DNA from: Bacillus sp. SB49 | Lineage (GTDB): Bacteria > Bacillota > Bacilli > Bacillales > Halobacillaceae | Reading direction: 5' to 3' | Assembly: GCF_000469135.2 (NCBI RefSeq) | Contig: NZ_CP048117.1 | Span: forward strand, 2,889,501-2,953,500 | DNA: 64,000 nucleotides | Shown: positions 18,075-28,144 of the stretch, one piece after another | How positions within the stretch are numbered: the stretch's first letter is position 1 | Layout of the letters: each line of letters opens with the position of its first letter | Position numbers and translations under genes: made by a program | The notes under the pieces: generated by a model | The model's input: the letters and a program-made list of their open reading frames with translations, nothing else | Told to the model about the DNA's origin: nothing | Database searches by the model: none

Positions 18075-19082
18075 ATGAATATGGCATGGAAGGAAATGAA
18101 GAAAAATAAAGCAAGATTTCTGCTGCTCGGATCCATCGTTTTTCTATTAAGCTTAATGACCTTTATCTTGTCCGGACTTTCCGAAGGGTTGTCGGAAGAT
18201 AACGTTTCGTTGGTCAAGCAGATGCCTGACAAAACTTTTCACTTAAATGCAGGAGCAGAAGGGTCTTATGCACAGTCGACCATCCCGTCGACAGAAGCGG
18301 AAAGCGGGATATTTGCTTTCTCCATTCAGATGGGAACGATGACAGGTGAACAGGAAGAAAAGCATACGGTAGCCTTTTTTTCTTCTAATGAACCGGAACA
18401 GGTACAACAGGTCGGCGATGGGGAGGTCATCCTAGATTCATCGCTTAAGAAAGAAGGGCTGTCGGAAGGAGAATGGATTAAGACACCTTTGTTGAAAGAA
18501 CCGCTGCGGATTGCAGGGTTCACAGACCATAAACGGTTTAACCACTCCCCTGTCGCTTTGCTAAACGAGTCCACCTACCAAAGGATGACAGGACTGAAGG
18601 AGTGGCAGGTTCTCGTTGCATCAGATGAAAAGAACACTACAGAATTACGCCCCTTCTCAAAACAAGAATTTTTAACTACCATTCCTAGTTACCAAGCCGA
18701 ACAGACCACATTGACCATGATCGTCTGGTTCCTGGTCGGGATCAGCGGCCTGTTGTTCGCTGTCTTCTTCTACATGATGAATGTACAGAAAGTTGGGATG
18801 TATGGAATTCTAAAAGCCTTGGGGCTGCGGACAAGGACACTTTTTCAAATGATGTGGACTCAAATGGGTGTACTCATCGTCTTATCCATTGTGGCTGCAA
18901 GTGCCGTCAGTTTGAACCTGATCCACCTTCTCCCTGAAGGTACGCCTTACTCGCTGTCGGTACAAACCGTTCTGCGCTTGTCTCTCGTGTTTTTCATTGT
19001 CGGATTTGCAGGTTCGACATTATCTGCCGTTCAAATCAGGCGAATTGATCCACTCACAGCCATTCAACGAGGAGATGCATAA
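18075..19082 (+). CDS. hrtB: ABC transporter permease, FtsX type (HrtB-like)
   Basis: A 335-residue protein with an N-terminal helix (about 14-35), a large extracytoplasmic domain (about 40-210) and three C-terminal helices (about 215-325): the single-FtsX-domain MacB-like layout of HrtB, which is about 350 residues. In Gram-positives HrtBA removes heme from the membrane. GAGGAATG precedes the ATG. The stop is one base before the ATPase gene. The assignment depends on the neighbouring HssRS-like genes; without them it would be a generic MacB-type permease. Confidence 0.78.
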   Translation: MNMAWKEMKKNKARFLLLGSIVFLLSLMTFILSGLSEGLSEDNVSLVKQMPDKTFHLNAGAEGSYAQSTIPSTEAESGIFAFSIQMGTMTGEQEEKHTVAFFSSNEPEQVQQVGDGEVILDSSLKKEGLSEGEWIKTPLLKEPLRIAGFTDHKRFNHSPVALLNESTYQRMTGLKEWQVLVASDEKNTTELRPFSKQEFLTTIPSYQAEQTTLTMIVWFLVGISGLLFAVFFYMMNVQKVGMYGILKALGLRTRTLFQMMWTQMGVLIVLSIVAASAVSLNLIHLLPEGTPYSLSVQTVLRLSLVFFIVGFAGSTLSAVQIRRIDPLTAIQRGDA

Positions 19083-19083
19083 G

Positions 19084-19764
19084 ATGAAACGTTTAGAACT
19101 GAAACAGATAAAGAAAACCTTTCAGAGCGGAGAGGTGGAAGAAGAGGTACTGAAGGGAATTAACCTATCCTTAAAAGAAGGGGAATGGACCGCTTTGACA
19201 GGTGCATCCGGTTCGGGAAAGAGCACACTTCTTACGATTGCAGCAGGACTTCAACCTGCTACCGCAGGCGAAGTCCTCTTTGATGGCAAGGTTTTGGATT
19301 CCAACAATAAAAAAGCCATGCGGCAGGCGAGAGCGGAAGCATTCGGATTCATTTTTCAATCTTCCCACCTTGTTCCTTTCCTGACCGTGGAAGAGCAGCT
19401 TGCAATGATGCTGGATGTCTCCGGATGGACAGCGTATAAAAGGGAGAAGAAACAGCGGATCCGGGAGGCCCTGGATAAAGTCGCCATGACACACCGGACA
19501 AACGCTTATCCTTCCTCGCTTTCCGGCGGCGAAAAACAGAGGGTGGCAGTGGCACGGGCGATCATCCATGATCCAAAGGTGCTGTTTGCCGATGAACCGA
19601 CAGCGAGTCTCGATTCGAAACGTTCCATCGAAATTATGGAGCTGATCCAGGATGTGACCCAGTCTTCCCGTACCACAACCTTAATGGTCACCCACGAAGA
19701 AGAACTGCTTTCTTACGTCGATCGGACCGTAAAGATGTCCGACGGCAGAATAACTACATCGTGA
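19084..19764 (+). CDS. hrtA: ABC transporter ATPase (HrtA-like, MacB/LolD family)
   Basis: A 226-residue ATPase with Walker A GASGSGKST, Q-loop FIFQSSHL, signature LSGGEKQR, Walker B VLFADEPTASLD and switch His in VTHEEE. Length is close to S. aureus HrtA (221). The ATG at 19084 follows the permease stop, with GAGGAG upstream; longer upstream reading overlaps the permease and is not favoured. It partners HrtB, and the gene ends at a strong bidirectional terminator. Confidence 0.85.
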   Translation: MKRLELKQIKKTFQSGEVEEEVLKGINLSLKEGEWTALTGASGSGKSTLLTIAAGLQPATAGEVLFDGKVLDSNNKKAMRQARAEAFGFIFQSSHLVPFLTVEEQLAMMLDVSGWTAYKREKKQRIREALDKVAMTHRTNAYPSSLSGGEKQRVAVARAIIHDPKVLFADEPTASLDSKRSIEIMELIQDVTQSSRTTTLMVTHEEELLSYVDRTVKMSDGRITTS

Positions 19765-19865
19765 AGAAGCCAGTGTCCTGGAGGGAGGGTGCTCAGGGGG
19801 ATTGTTCATTCACCACAGATGGGAACAAGATAAGAAAGACTTTCTTAACAGTTAATCTGCAGAGA

Positions 19866-19898
19866 AAATAAAGCCGGACGTCAGGTTCGGCTTTATTT
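19866..19898. terminator. Bidirectional terminator between hrtA and the CitT-like gene
   Basis: AATAAAGCCG and CGGCTTTATT form the core stem, extended by one G-T pair, with A and T tracts on both sides. Confidence 0.8.
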
Positions 19899-20570
19899 AT
19901 TACTGTAGTATTTCCGCTCCGGCCTGCCTACCCGCCCGTAATTCATCTCCGCCTTCCCTTTCCTGATGCTGATTAAGTATTCCAAGTATCTTCGTGCCGT
20001 CGTCTTCGATGCTCCCATTTCATTACTGGCCTGCTCCGCCGTCAATCCGTCCGCGGAGTCCCTTAACAGCCCTTCGACTTTTTTCAGCGTCCGTGGATCG
20101 ATTCCTTTCGGTACGTGAATCGGTTCTTCCGCTTCTATCAGTGTCGAAGCTTTCAGGAGGCGGTCGATCCCCGCTTGATCGAAAGAGTCGGCATTCTTTA
20201 ATAACGTACGCCTGCGGCGGTAGTCTTCTATAGTCTGCTGGAAGCGCTCCAGTGTAATCGGCTTGATAATATAATCGACGACCCCGTATTTCAAGGCTTG
20301 TTCAACAACTTCTTTTTCTTTGGCGGCCGTGATCATGATAATGTCCACCTCCAAAGCAGTTTCTCTGATTTCATGAAGAATTTCAACACCAAGCCTGTCC
20401 GGCATATACACATCGAGCAGTAACAGGTCGGGCCGCTTTTCCTCGAGGAGCACCAGCGTCTCTGACGCATTCAGCGCTTTTCCTACCACTGTAATACCGG
20501 GCATGCTCTGCAAAAACTGTGCATGCATGTCAGCCACCCGAAAATCATCTTCACTGACCATCACTTTCAT
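19893..20570 (-). CDS. Response regulator of the CitB/DctR family (CitT/MalR-like)
   Basis: A 225-residue protein. The receiver domain has EDD near residues 8-10, the phospho-Asp in LLLLDVYMPD and Lys in IIKPI. A C-terminal HTH (about 170-220) contains SADGLTAEQASNEMGASKTTARRYLEYL, typical of regulators for di- and tricarboxylate uptake such as CitT, MalR and DctR. The ATG at 20570 is 9 bases after AAAGGGG and matches the family N-terminus; ATG at 20576 is an alternative. It overlaps the kinase gene by 20 bases. A likely target is the nearby tctCBA operon, by analogy with Bacillus citST. Confidence 0.88.
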   Translation of the reverse strand: MKVMVSEDDFRVADMHAQFLQSMPGITVVGKALNASETLVLLEEKRPDLLLLDVYMPDRLGVEILHEIRETALEVDIIMITAAKEKEVVEQALKYGVVDYIIKPITLERFQQTIEDYRRRRTLLKNADSFDQAGIDRLLKASTLIEAEEPIHVPKGIDPRTLKKVEGLLRDSADGLTAEQASNEMGASKTTARRYLEYLISIRKGKAEMNYGRVGRPERKYYSNK

Positions 20571-22161
20571 ACTCATCCGCCCCTTTCACTTTAGGGAAGA
20601 AAATGGAGAACACGGTTCCTCCATCCGGCGCATCACTGATTTCCATCGATCCCTTCTGCTTGTCTATGACCTCTTTAACATTAGACAAACCATACCCGCG
20701 CATTTCCCCTTGTTTAGTTGAATATCCCCGGATAAACAAATAGCAGAAAGAATCTTCCGGGATCCCCCCGCCACTGTCCGTCACTTCAAAAACGACTGCT
20801 TCCCCCACATCTGTCGCAAAGAACTCCACCCGTTTTTCCTCCTGATTTTGTACGGCTTCGAAAGCATTATCAATGATGTTTCCGAGGACCGTCACAAGAT
20901 CCGTCCTGCTGATATGACTCGGGACCCGCTGCAGCTCCGATTCTTCCTGTATCACAAACTCCACCTTCAACTCACTCGCTTTACTCATCTTGCCTGCCAG
21001 GATCGCCTGTACGGTGTCATCCCCGATGCGGTCGAAAATAATCCGTTGGTTCTTCTCCGCATAGGTGTACTCCTCCTCGATCATCGCTACGGCTTCGTTT
21101 TGTTTCCCTAATTGAAGAAGACCGAGCAGCAGGTACATTTTGTTGGCATGCTCATGCGTTTGTGAACGCAGGCCTTCTGAATAACGCTTCACCTCTGATA
21201 ACGCCTGCACCATTTCCCTTACCTCCGTTTTATCACGAAAACTGGAAACGACACCGATGACTTTGTCATCCTGGATGATCGGGGTTCGGTTGACGATGAC
21301 AATCTTGTTTTGGAGGCGCATTTCCTCATCTTTCACCATCCGTCCTGTCCTCAAGACATCCAACATCTTCGTATTAGGAAAGACTTCCTTAATCGGTCGT
21401 CCTTCCGTCTTATCCTTGATGTTCAAAAGCTCCATGGCGGAATTATTGATCATCGTGACATTTCCCTGTTCATTTATGGAAATGATTCCTTCTTTGACCG
21501 AAGAAAGGATTGCCTGCCGTGCTTGATAGAAGGAGGTGATTTGATATGGTTCGAGACCAAGCGTGTCTTTCTTAATACTGCGTGCCAGGAAAAGACTTCC
21601 GATGACCCCGATCAATAACGTCAGGAGAGCGATACCGAAGACGTGGCTCATCTTCTTCCAAACAGAAGAACGCACGTCTTCCAACAGAAAACCGACCGAC
21701 ACGAGACCTACAATATCCCCGTCATTGGAGTAAATCGGTGCCTTTCCCCGCATTGAAGGACCGAGCGAACCTTCAGCGGTGGAAACGTAATACTCACCGT
21801 CCATCACCGCACGATCGTTATCGCCACCAACCATCTTCTTCCCGATTTTGTCCGGGTCCGGATGGGCATAGCGGATGCCGGCGGCATTGCCGACTACAAC
21901 GAATTCCGCTCCCGTTTCTTCCTGCACTCGTAACGCAATGGGTTGAATAGTCCTGGACGGGTCCTCCTGCTGAAACGCCTGTTGGACAGAAGGCATAAAG
22001 GAGACGGTACTCGCAACACGAAGAGCGAGCTGTCCCATTTGATCTTCTACATCTTCTTTCTCAATATAAGCAAACGCACCGGTAAGGAGGGCAATGACAA
22101 GAAGGAGCAATGAAAGAACCAAGCCCGATATCTTCGTTCTGAGTGATACTCTCATCTTCAT
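20551..22161 (-). CDS. Carboxylate-sensing histidine kinase (CitS/DcuS family)
   Basis: A 536-residue kinase with two transmembrane helices (about 14-33 and 173-195) bracketing an extracellular Cache/PDC sensor of about 135 residues that carries VVGNAAGIRYAHP and SVGFLL. A PAS domain follows (about 220-310), then the phospho-His in QTHEHANKMYLL, the HEHxN form of the CitA/DcuS family, and a HATPase domain with LGNIIDNAFEA, DSGGGIP and GYGLSNVKE. The family binds citrate, malate or fumarate. A terminator separates it from dhaM upstream, so it probably has its own promoter in the 120-base gap. Confidence 0.9.
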   Translation of the reverse strand: MKMRVSLRTKISGLVLSLLLLVIALLTGAFAYIEKEDVEDQMGQLALRVASTVSFMPSVQQAFQQEDPSRTIQPIALRVQEETGAEFVVVGNAAGIRYAHPDPDKIGKKMVGGDNDRAVMDGEYYVSTAEGSLGPSMRGKAPIYSNDGDIVGLVSVGFLLEDVRSSVWKKMSHVFGIALLTLLIGVIGSLFLARSIKKDTLGLEPYQITSFYQARQAILSSVKEGIISINEQGNVTMINNSAMELLNIKDKTEGRPIKEVFPNTKMLDVLRTGRMVKDEEMRLQNKIVIVNRTPIIQDDKVIGVVSSFRDKTEVREMVQALSEVKRYSEGLRSQTHEHANKMYLLLGLLQLGKQNEAVAMIEEEYTYAEKNQRIIFDRIGDDTVQAILAGKMSKASELKVEFVIQEESELQRVPSHISRTDLVTVLGNIIDNAFEAVQNQEEKRVEFFATDVGEAVVFEVTDSGGGIPEDSFCYLFIRGYSTKQGEMRGYGLSNVKEVIDKQKGSMEISDAPDGGTVFSIFFPKVKGADEYESDGQ

Positions 22162-22248
22162 TCCCCCCTTCTATGAAACCGTTATCTTATTTCCATCGTA
22201 TCATATTCCGATTCGTTTGAGTTTTCTAATTTGTCAGACGTTGTAAAA

Positions 22249-22282
22249 AAACAGAAAACCGGGGGAAGGATCCCCCGGTTCT
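22249..22282 (-). terminator. Terminator at the end of the glpFK-dhaKLM operon
   Basis: AACCGGGGG and CCCCCGGTT pair around AAGGAT. A long T-rich tract follows on the minus strand. Confidence 0.9.
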
Positions 22283-22660
22283 TCAGTCCCTGCCGAATTC
22301 TTTCTGCAAGGAGGCCAATATATCCTCCAACGACTTGTCGATGCTTGCTTCCACCGCTGCTAAATAAGCACCCTCAAGGATAGGATAGGATACAAGCTGA
22401 GCTTTCACCTGTTCGCTCATTTCAATCGCCATTTCCGCATTCATCTTTGCACTTCCTAAATCATAAAAAACAAGAACGTTTTCTGCTTCGATCGACTGAA
22501 TCGCTGTTTGAATTCGGTCAAAGCTTGTCCCGATCCCACCGTCTTCACTCCCCCCGGCGGATACGACCGGAACGCTGCCGACAACCTGATCCAACAGTTC
22601 TTTTATTCCTTCGGTCACCTTATCGCTGTGGGAAACAAGCACGATTCCGACATTCGACAT
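22283..22660 (-). CDS. dhaM: PTS-dependent dihydroxyacetone kinase, phosphotransfer subunit DhaM
   Basis: A 125-residue EIIA-Man-type domain. The phospho-acceptor His lies in IVLVSHSDK near residue 9, and GGSEDGGIGTSF follows near 35. It carries phosphate from HPr to the ADP held on DhaL. It lacks the HPr and EI domains fused in enterobacterial DhaM, as is normal in Firmicutes. The ATG at 22660 is preceded by GAAGGGG; a GTG at 22666 overlapping the dhaL stop is an alternative. Last gene of the operon. Confidence 0.93.
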   Translation of the reverse strand: MSNVGIVLVSHSDKVTEGIKELLDQVVGSVPVVSAGGSEDGGIGTSFDRIQTAIQSIEAENVLVFYDLGSAKMNAEMAIEMSEQVKAQLVSYPILEGAYLAAVEASIDKSLEDILASLQKEFGRD

Positions 22661-22662
22661 GA

Positions 22663-23274
22663 TCACTCAGCCCCTTCCACAGATGCCAGCGCTTCAAATA
22701 AGTAAAAGGTAGAGACAGCACCAGGATCAAGATGACCGACGGACCGTTCTTTCAAGTAGGAAGCCCGTCCTTTCGTCGCTTGGAGAGATTCTGTAGCTTC
22801 CATTGCCGTTTCTGCAGCTTCTTTCCATTTCACAGGCTCCCAAGTGCCTTCCTCTTTTACTGCTTCGGCGACTGGAGACCACACATCGATCATCGTCTTC
22901 TCGCCAATCTCTGCTTTTCCTCTCTGCTTCAAACCTTCCAGTGCTTCCTGCACCATTTCACTGAAGACGGACGCATCGACGTCTCTTCCTTTGCATGCCG
23001 TCGACATTTTCAAAAATGCGGTACCATAAAGGGGGCCAGATGCTCCGCCCACTTTTGACATCACGGTCATGGCTGCCTTTTTCAACACATCTGAAACGTC
23101 GCTGAAGGACCCGTCTTCCAAAGCAGAAGCCACTTCCTTGAACCCTCTAGCCATATTAATACCGTGATCGCCGTCTCCGACCGCGCGGTCCAGGGAGGTG
23201 AGATAATCTTTCTGTTCCTGATACTTCTCATTCGTAATCATCATCCATTGGATGGTATTTTCGACGTTCAACAT
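22663..23274 (-). CDS. dhaL: Dihydroxyacetone kinase ADP-binding subunit DhaL
   Basis: A 203-residue helical-barrel protein with the Asp ligands of the nucleotide-magnesium site in AVGDGDHGINMARGF and the late GHLDPGAVS motif. It holds a permanently bound ADP that DhaM rephosphorylates, and passes phosphate to dihydroxyacetone on DhaK. The ATG at 23274 follows AAGGAGGAG; the frame extends upstream into dhaK but without a better site. It lies 16 bases after dhaK. Confidence 0.94.
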   Translation of the reverse strand: MLNVENTIQWMMITNEKYQEQKDYLTSLDRAVGDGDHGINMARGFKEVASALEDGSFSDVSDVLKKAAMTVMSKVGGASGPLYGTAFLKMSTACKGRDVDASVFSEMVQEALEGLKQRGKAEIGEKTMIDVWSPVAEAVKEEGTWEPVKWKEAAETAMEATESLQATKGRASYLKERSVGHLDPGAVSTFYLFEALASVEGAE

Positions 23275-23290
23275 CGTATACTCCTCCTTC

Positions 23291-24286
23291 TCAATAACGG
23301 AATGCGGGAGCCTCGGACGGCGCATTCAATAACGCCTTCAAGTCGTCATCCACCTTCAATATAGTCAGAGAGCAGCCTGCCATTTCAAGGGATGTCATAT
23401 ATTCCCCAACAAAAGTACGACAAACGGAAACCCCTTTCTCGGCAAGCAATTCCTGTACTTTGCGGTTAAACACGTACAGTTCCATCTCCGGTGTAGCTCC
23501 CATCCCATTGATCATGACCGCAGCCTGGTCGTTTCCTACCGGCTCCAATTCTGACAGCACACTGTCCAGAAGCGCTGTGGCGATTTCGTCTGCGGTGGCC
23601 AGGGGCTTGGTCTCCACCCCCGGCTCCCCGTGAATGCCGATCCCGAGTTCCATCTCACCGTCCTCCAAATGAAAGCTCGGCTCCCCGGATGTCGGCATGA
23701 TGCACGGGCTTAGTGCCACCCCCATCGTCCGGACATTATGAACAACGTGTTCAGCTGTCTGCTTGACTTCTTCAAGGGAAGCTCCTTCTTCTGCTTTCGC
23801 CCCGGCAATTTTGTGGACGAACACCGTACCGGCGACCCCGCGTCTGCCTGTCGTAAATGAGCTATCCTCGACGGCTACGTCATCATTCACAAGCACACTT
23901 TCCACAGCAATTCCTTCTGCTTCTGCCAACTCTTTAGCCATATCGAAGTTCATGACATCTCCCGTATAGTTTTTGACGACCAGCAGGACGCCGGCTCCGC
24001 TGTCAACGGCTTTAATGGCTTCTAATATTTGATCAGGAGTAGGAGATGTGAACACCTCTCCGGAAACGGCTGCGTCCAACATGCCTTTGCCCACAAAACC
24101 AGCATGAGCGGGTTCATGTCCGCTCCCGCCTCCGCTCACTATCCCGACCTTTCCTTCCACGGGTGCGTCTTTTCTTACAATCACCGTAGTTTCTTCCAGG
24201 CGTCTCATTTTTTCAGGGTAGGCAGACGTCAAACCGTCCAACATCTCATGAATAATTTGTTCAGGTTCATTCATTATTTTCTTCAT
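23291..24286 (-). CDS. dhaK: Dihydroxyacetone kinase substrate-binding subunit DhaK
   Basis: A 331-residue protein with GGGSGHEPAHAGFVGKGM near residues 50-68 and the conserved GIHGEPG whose His binds dihydroxyacetone covalently. It forms the phosphorylated product for glycolysis. The genes lie in the order glpF-glpK-dhaK-dhaL-dhaM on one strand, so glycerol can be used either through glycerol 3-phosphate or, if a glycerol dehydrogenase is present elsewhere, through dihydroxyacetone. A hairpin separates it from glpK, so expression may be tuned separately. Confidence 0.94.
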   Translation of the reverse strand: MKKIMNEPEQIIHEMLDGLTSAYPEKMRRLEETTVIVRKDAPVEGKVGIVSGGGSGHEPAHAGFVGKGMLDAAVSGEVFTSPTPDQILEAIKAVDSGAGVLLVVKNYTGDVMNFDMAKELAEAEGIAVESVLVNDDVAVEDSSFTTGRRGVAGTVFVHKIAGAKAEEGASLEEVKQTAEHVVHNVRTMGVALSPCIMPTSGEPSFHLEDGEMELGIGIHGEPGVETKPLATADEIATALLDSVLSELEPVGNDQAAVMINGMGATPEMELYVFNRKVQELLAEKGVSVCRTFVGEYMTSLEMAGCSLTILKVDDDLKALLNAPSEAPAFRY

Positions 24287-24316
24287 CCATACTCACTCCC
24301 TTTTGACAATATGTAA

Positions 24317-24352
24317 GAGGGCACCCTCTTTCCATGGAAAAAAGGTGCCCTT
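24317..24352 (-). terminator. Intercistronic hairpin between glpK and dhaK
   Basis: AGGGCACC and GGTGCCCT form the base of the stem, with a second paired T/A segment around the loop. The T tract after it is short on the minus strand, so it may be a leaky terminator or a processing site. Confidence 0.6.
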
Positions 24353-24357
24353 CTTCA

Positions 24358-26707
<2,350 letters not shown>

Positions 26708-26746
26708 CAGCCACACCCCTTATCTTGTTTTCAAGCTGCATGGATT

Positions 26747-26807
26747 AAAAAAAGACTCACCTAAAGCGCTTACTTTTTGATGAAAAAGTAGCGAATAGTG
26801 TGAGTCT
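26747..26807 (-). promoter_or_regulatory. GlpP-type leader terminator of the glpFK-dhaKLM operon
   Basis: On the minus strand AGACTCAC (26807-26800) pairs with GTGAGTCT (26760-26753). Inside, CGCTACTTTTT pairs with AAAAAGTAAGCG with one bulged base, and the stem is followed by seven T residues. The hairpin lies between the promoter and glpF. In B. subtilis the antiterminator GlpP with glycerol 3-phosphate overcomes a terminator at this place. No glpP gene is in the window. Confidence 0.8.
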
Positions 26808-26843
26808 CCTCGTCTCCATCACATGCTTAACTTGTTGATTCCT

Positions 26844-26872
26844 ACTATACACTCACATGTAAACGCTGTCAA
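26844..26872 (-). promoter_or_regulatory. Sigma-A promoter of glpF
   Basis: TTGACA (26872-26867) and TATAGT (26849-26844) are 17 bases apart on the minus strand. The -35 box overlaps a perfect cre site. Confidence 0.85.
26858..26871 (-). promoter_or_regulatory. CcpA cre site overlapping the glpF -35 box
   Basis: TGTAAACGCTGTCA matches TGWNANCGNTNWCA at every position. Its place on the promoter predicts repression by CcpA in preferred sugars. Confidence 0.85.
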
Positions 26873-26879
26873 CTTTATT

Positions 26880-27199
26880 TTCATAATTAAATGAACAAAT
26901 GGAACTAGAAAAAATTACTATTTCTCTATTTCCATTGGATTTGTTGTTTCCTTAGTATGGTTCAAATTCGCTTCTATATCCTCCTATGTCTGAAGCTTCC
27001 GTTCCACGTTGTGTAAGGAATAGGCTTCGTATCCATTTGTCCTTTAGGTTATTGTCTTTCCAACTAAAACTTCAGTCCATTTCATCGCACTAAACGAATG
27101 GAAAAACGATACCCTGCTCATATTATCGAAGTGTGGGTGTAGAGGTGAGACCACAGAAGAGCGGGGTGCTTCACTTAGAACGTGTCGTCAGGGAGCTTT
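26880..27199. other. Intergenic stretch with no recognised gene
   Basis: No open frame with a ribosome site is seen on either strand. About 27135-27180 (GAGACCACAGAAGAGCGGGG) is more GC-rich than its surroundings. It faintly resembles the Bacillaceae intergenic repeat suspected at 63060-63180, but the match is weak. Confidence 0.3.
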
Positions 27200-28084
27200 T
27201 TACTCTATATCTCCAAGATACTTCCCGTAAAAAGCATCGTAGCCGATCAATTCATAATAATCCCTGCGTAAATTAGTTCCTTCCCTGTCTTCCTCCTCCA
27301 GAAGATTCCACTGGTCTTCATTCATTTTCACGATCGTAAACGGAATCCCTTCTTCCATCACCTTCGCTTTGACAGACAGACTCTCCTTCACCTGCTTGTC
27401 TTCATAAAAGAAAGAATCAAAGGTGTACGTTTCGCCTTCTTCCGTATCGAATTCAAACTTCCAGCTCAGCACTTCTTCGTCCGTAAACAATGGATAATCG
27501 ATGAAGGGAATGAGCCGGGCTTCCTCCACCTCCATCCACGACACCTTCTCTTTCGTGCCTAATTCCACCTGAACGATCCCATCATCTCTTATTGCACGAA
27601 AATCATCCATCGTAGAAAGCAGCGTGCCACTGTATAAGAAAAGAAACAAAACAAGCAGCCCCCAAACATACCCTCGTATCCTTCTGAAGGTCTTTAGAAA
27701 TATGTAAGAGAAACAGATAAGAAGACCCGTTAGCAGAATAGTCTGCACGTTGGAAATCCACCCGACAGACGAAGCATCGAACGCAAAGTCCTGCTCCGTC
27801 CGGGAAACACCTTTCCACTTAGCAGGCAGCCATATCAGAATGTAAGCGAATAATGGAAGGAACAAGGTGATTAAGGTGTACACTTTCATGTCCCTGAGCG
27901 TTACACGGATTTTCTCCTTTCCTCTAATCAGGTAAAAACCGGCGAAAGCCGGCAACAGTCCCAATCCTGTATATGGAAGTACCTTCTTAAACAGGGATAA
28001 ATTTTCACCAAGGACGATACCGAGCCCCAAGAAGACCGATGCAATGACCAAGATCCAGCCGGCACCCTTCTTAAATTTCAACAT
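27200..28084 (-). CDS. Uncharacterised membrane protein with C-terminal soluble domain
   Basis: A 294-residue protein not recognised as a named family. It has about five transmembrane helices (near 10-27, 33-50, 68-88, 112-130, 137-158). A charged C-terminal region (160-294) is predicted to lie outside the membrane and is rich in Glu, Asp and aromatic residues. The ATG follows GGAGGGAATTTCC. It lies between the glycerol operon and the LCP gene on the same strand as both, and a terminator after the LCP gene suggests separate transcription. No function can be given. Confidence 0.75.
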   Translation of the reverse strand: MLKFKKGAGWILVIASVFLGLGIVLGENLSLFKKVLPYTGLGLLPAFAGFYLIRGKEKIRVTLRDMKVYTLITLFLPLFAYILIWLPAKWKGVSRTEQDFAFDASSVGWISNVQTILLTGLLICFSYIFLKTFRRIRGYVWGLLVLFLFLYSGTLLSTMDDFRAIRDDGIVQVELGTKEKVSWMEVEEARLIPFIDYPLFTDEEVLSWKFEFDTEEGETYTFDSFFYEDKQVKESLSVKAKVMEEGIPFTIVKMNEDQWNLLEEEDREGTNLRRDYYELIGYDAFYGKYLGDIE

Positions 28085-28110
28085 GGAAATTCCCTCCTTT
28101 CGACAAAATG

Positions 28111-28141
28111 AAAAAGTTCCGCTTGGAAGGCGGAACTTTAC
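28111..28141 (-). terminator. Terminator after the LCP gene
   Basis: AAAGTTCCGC and GCGGAACTTT pair around TTGGAAG, with T residues following on the minus strand, directly beyond the LCP stop. Confidence 0.85.
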
Positions 28142-28144
28142 CGT

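Noticed and set aside
20551-24286. The CitS/CitT-like pair as regulator of dhaKLM because it lies just downstream
   Set aside because: A strong terminator follows dhaM, the kinase has a carboxylate-type sensor and HEHxN motif, and the glycerol operon already has cre and GlpP-type control. Carboxylate uptake is the better target.
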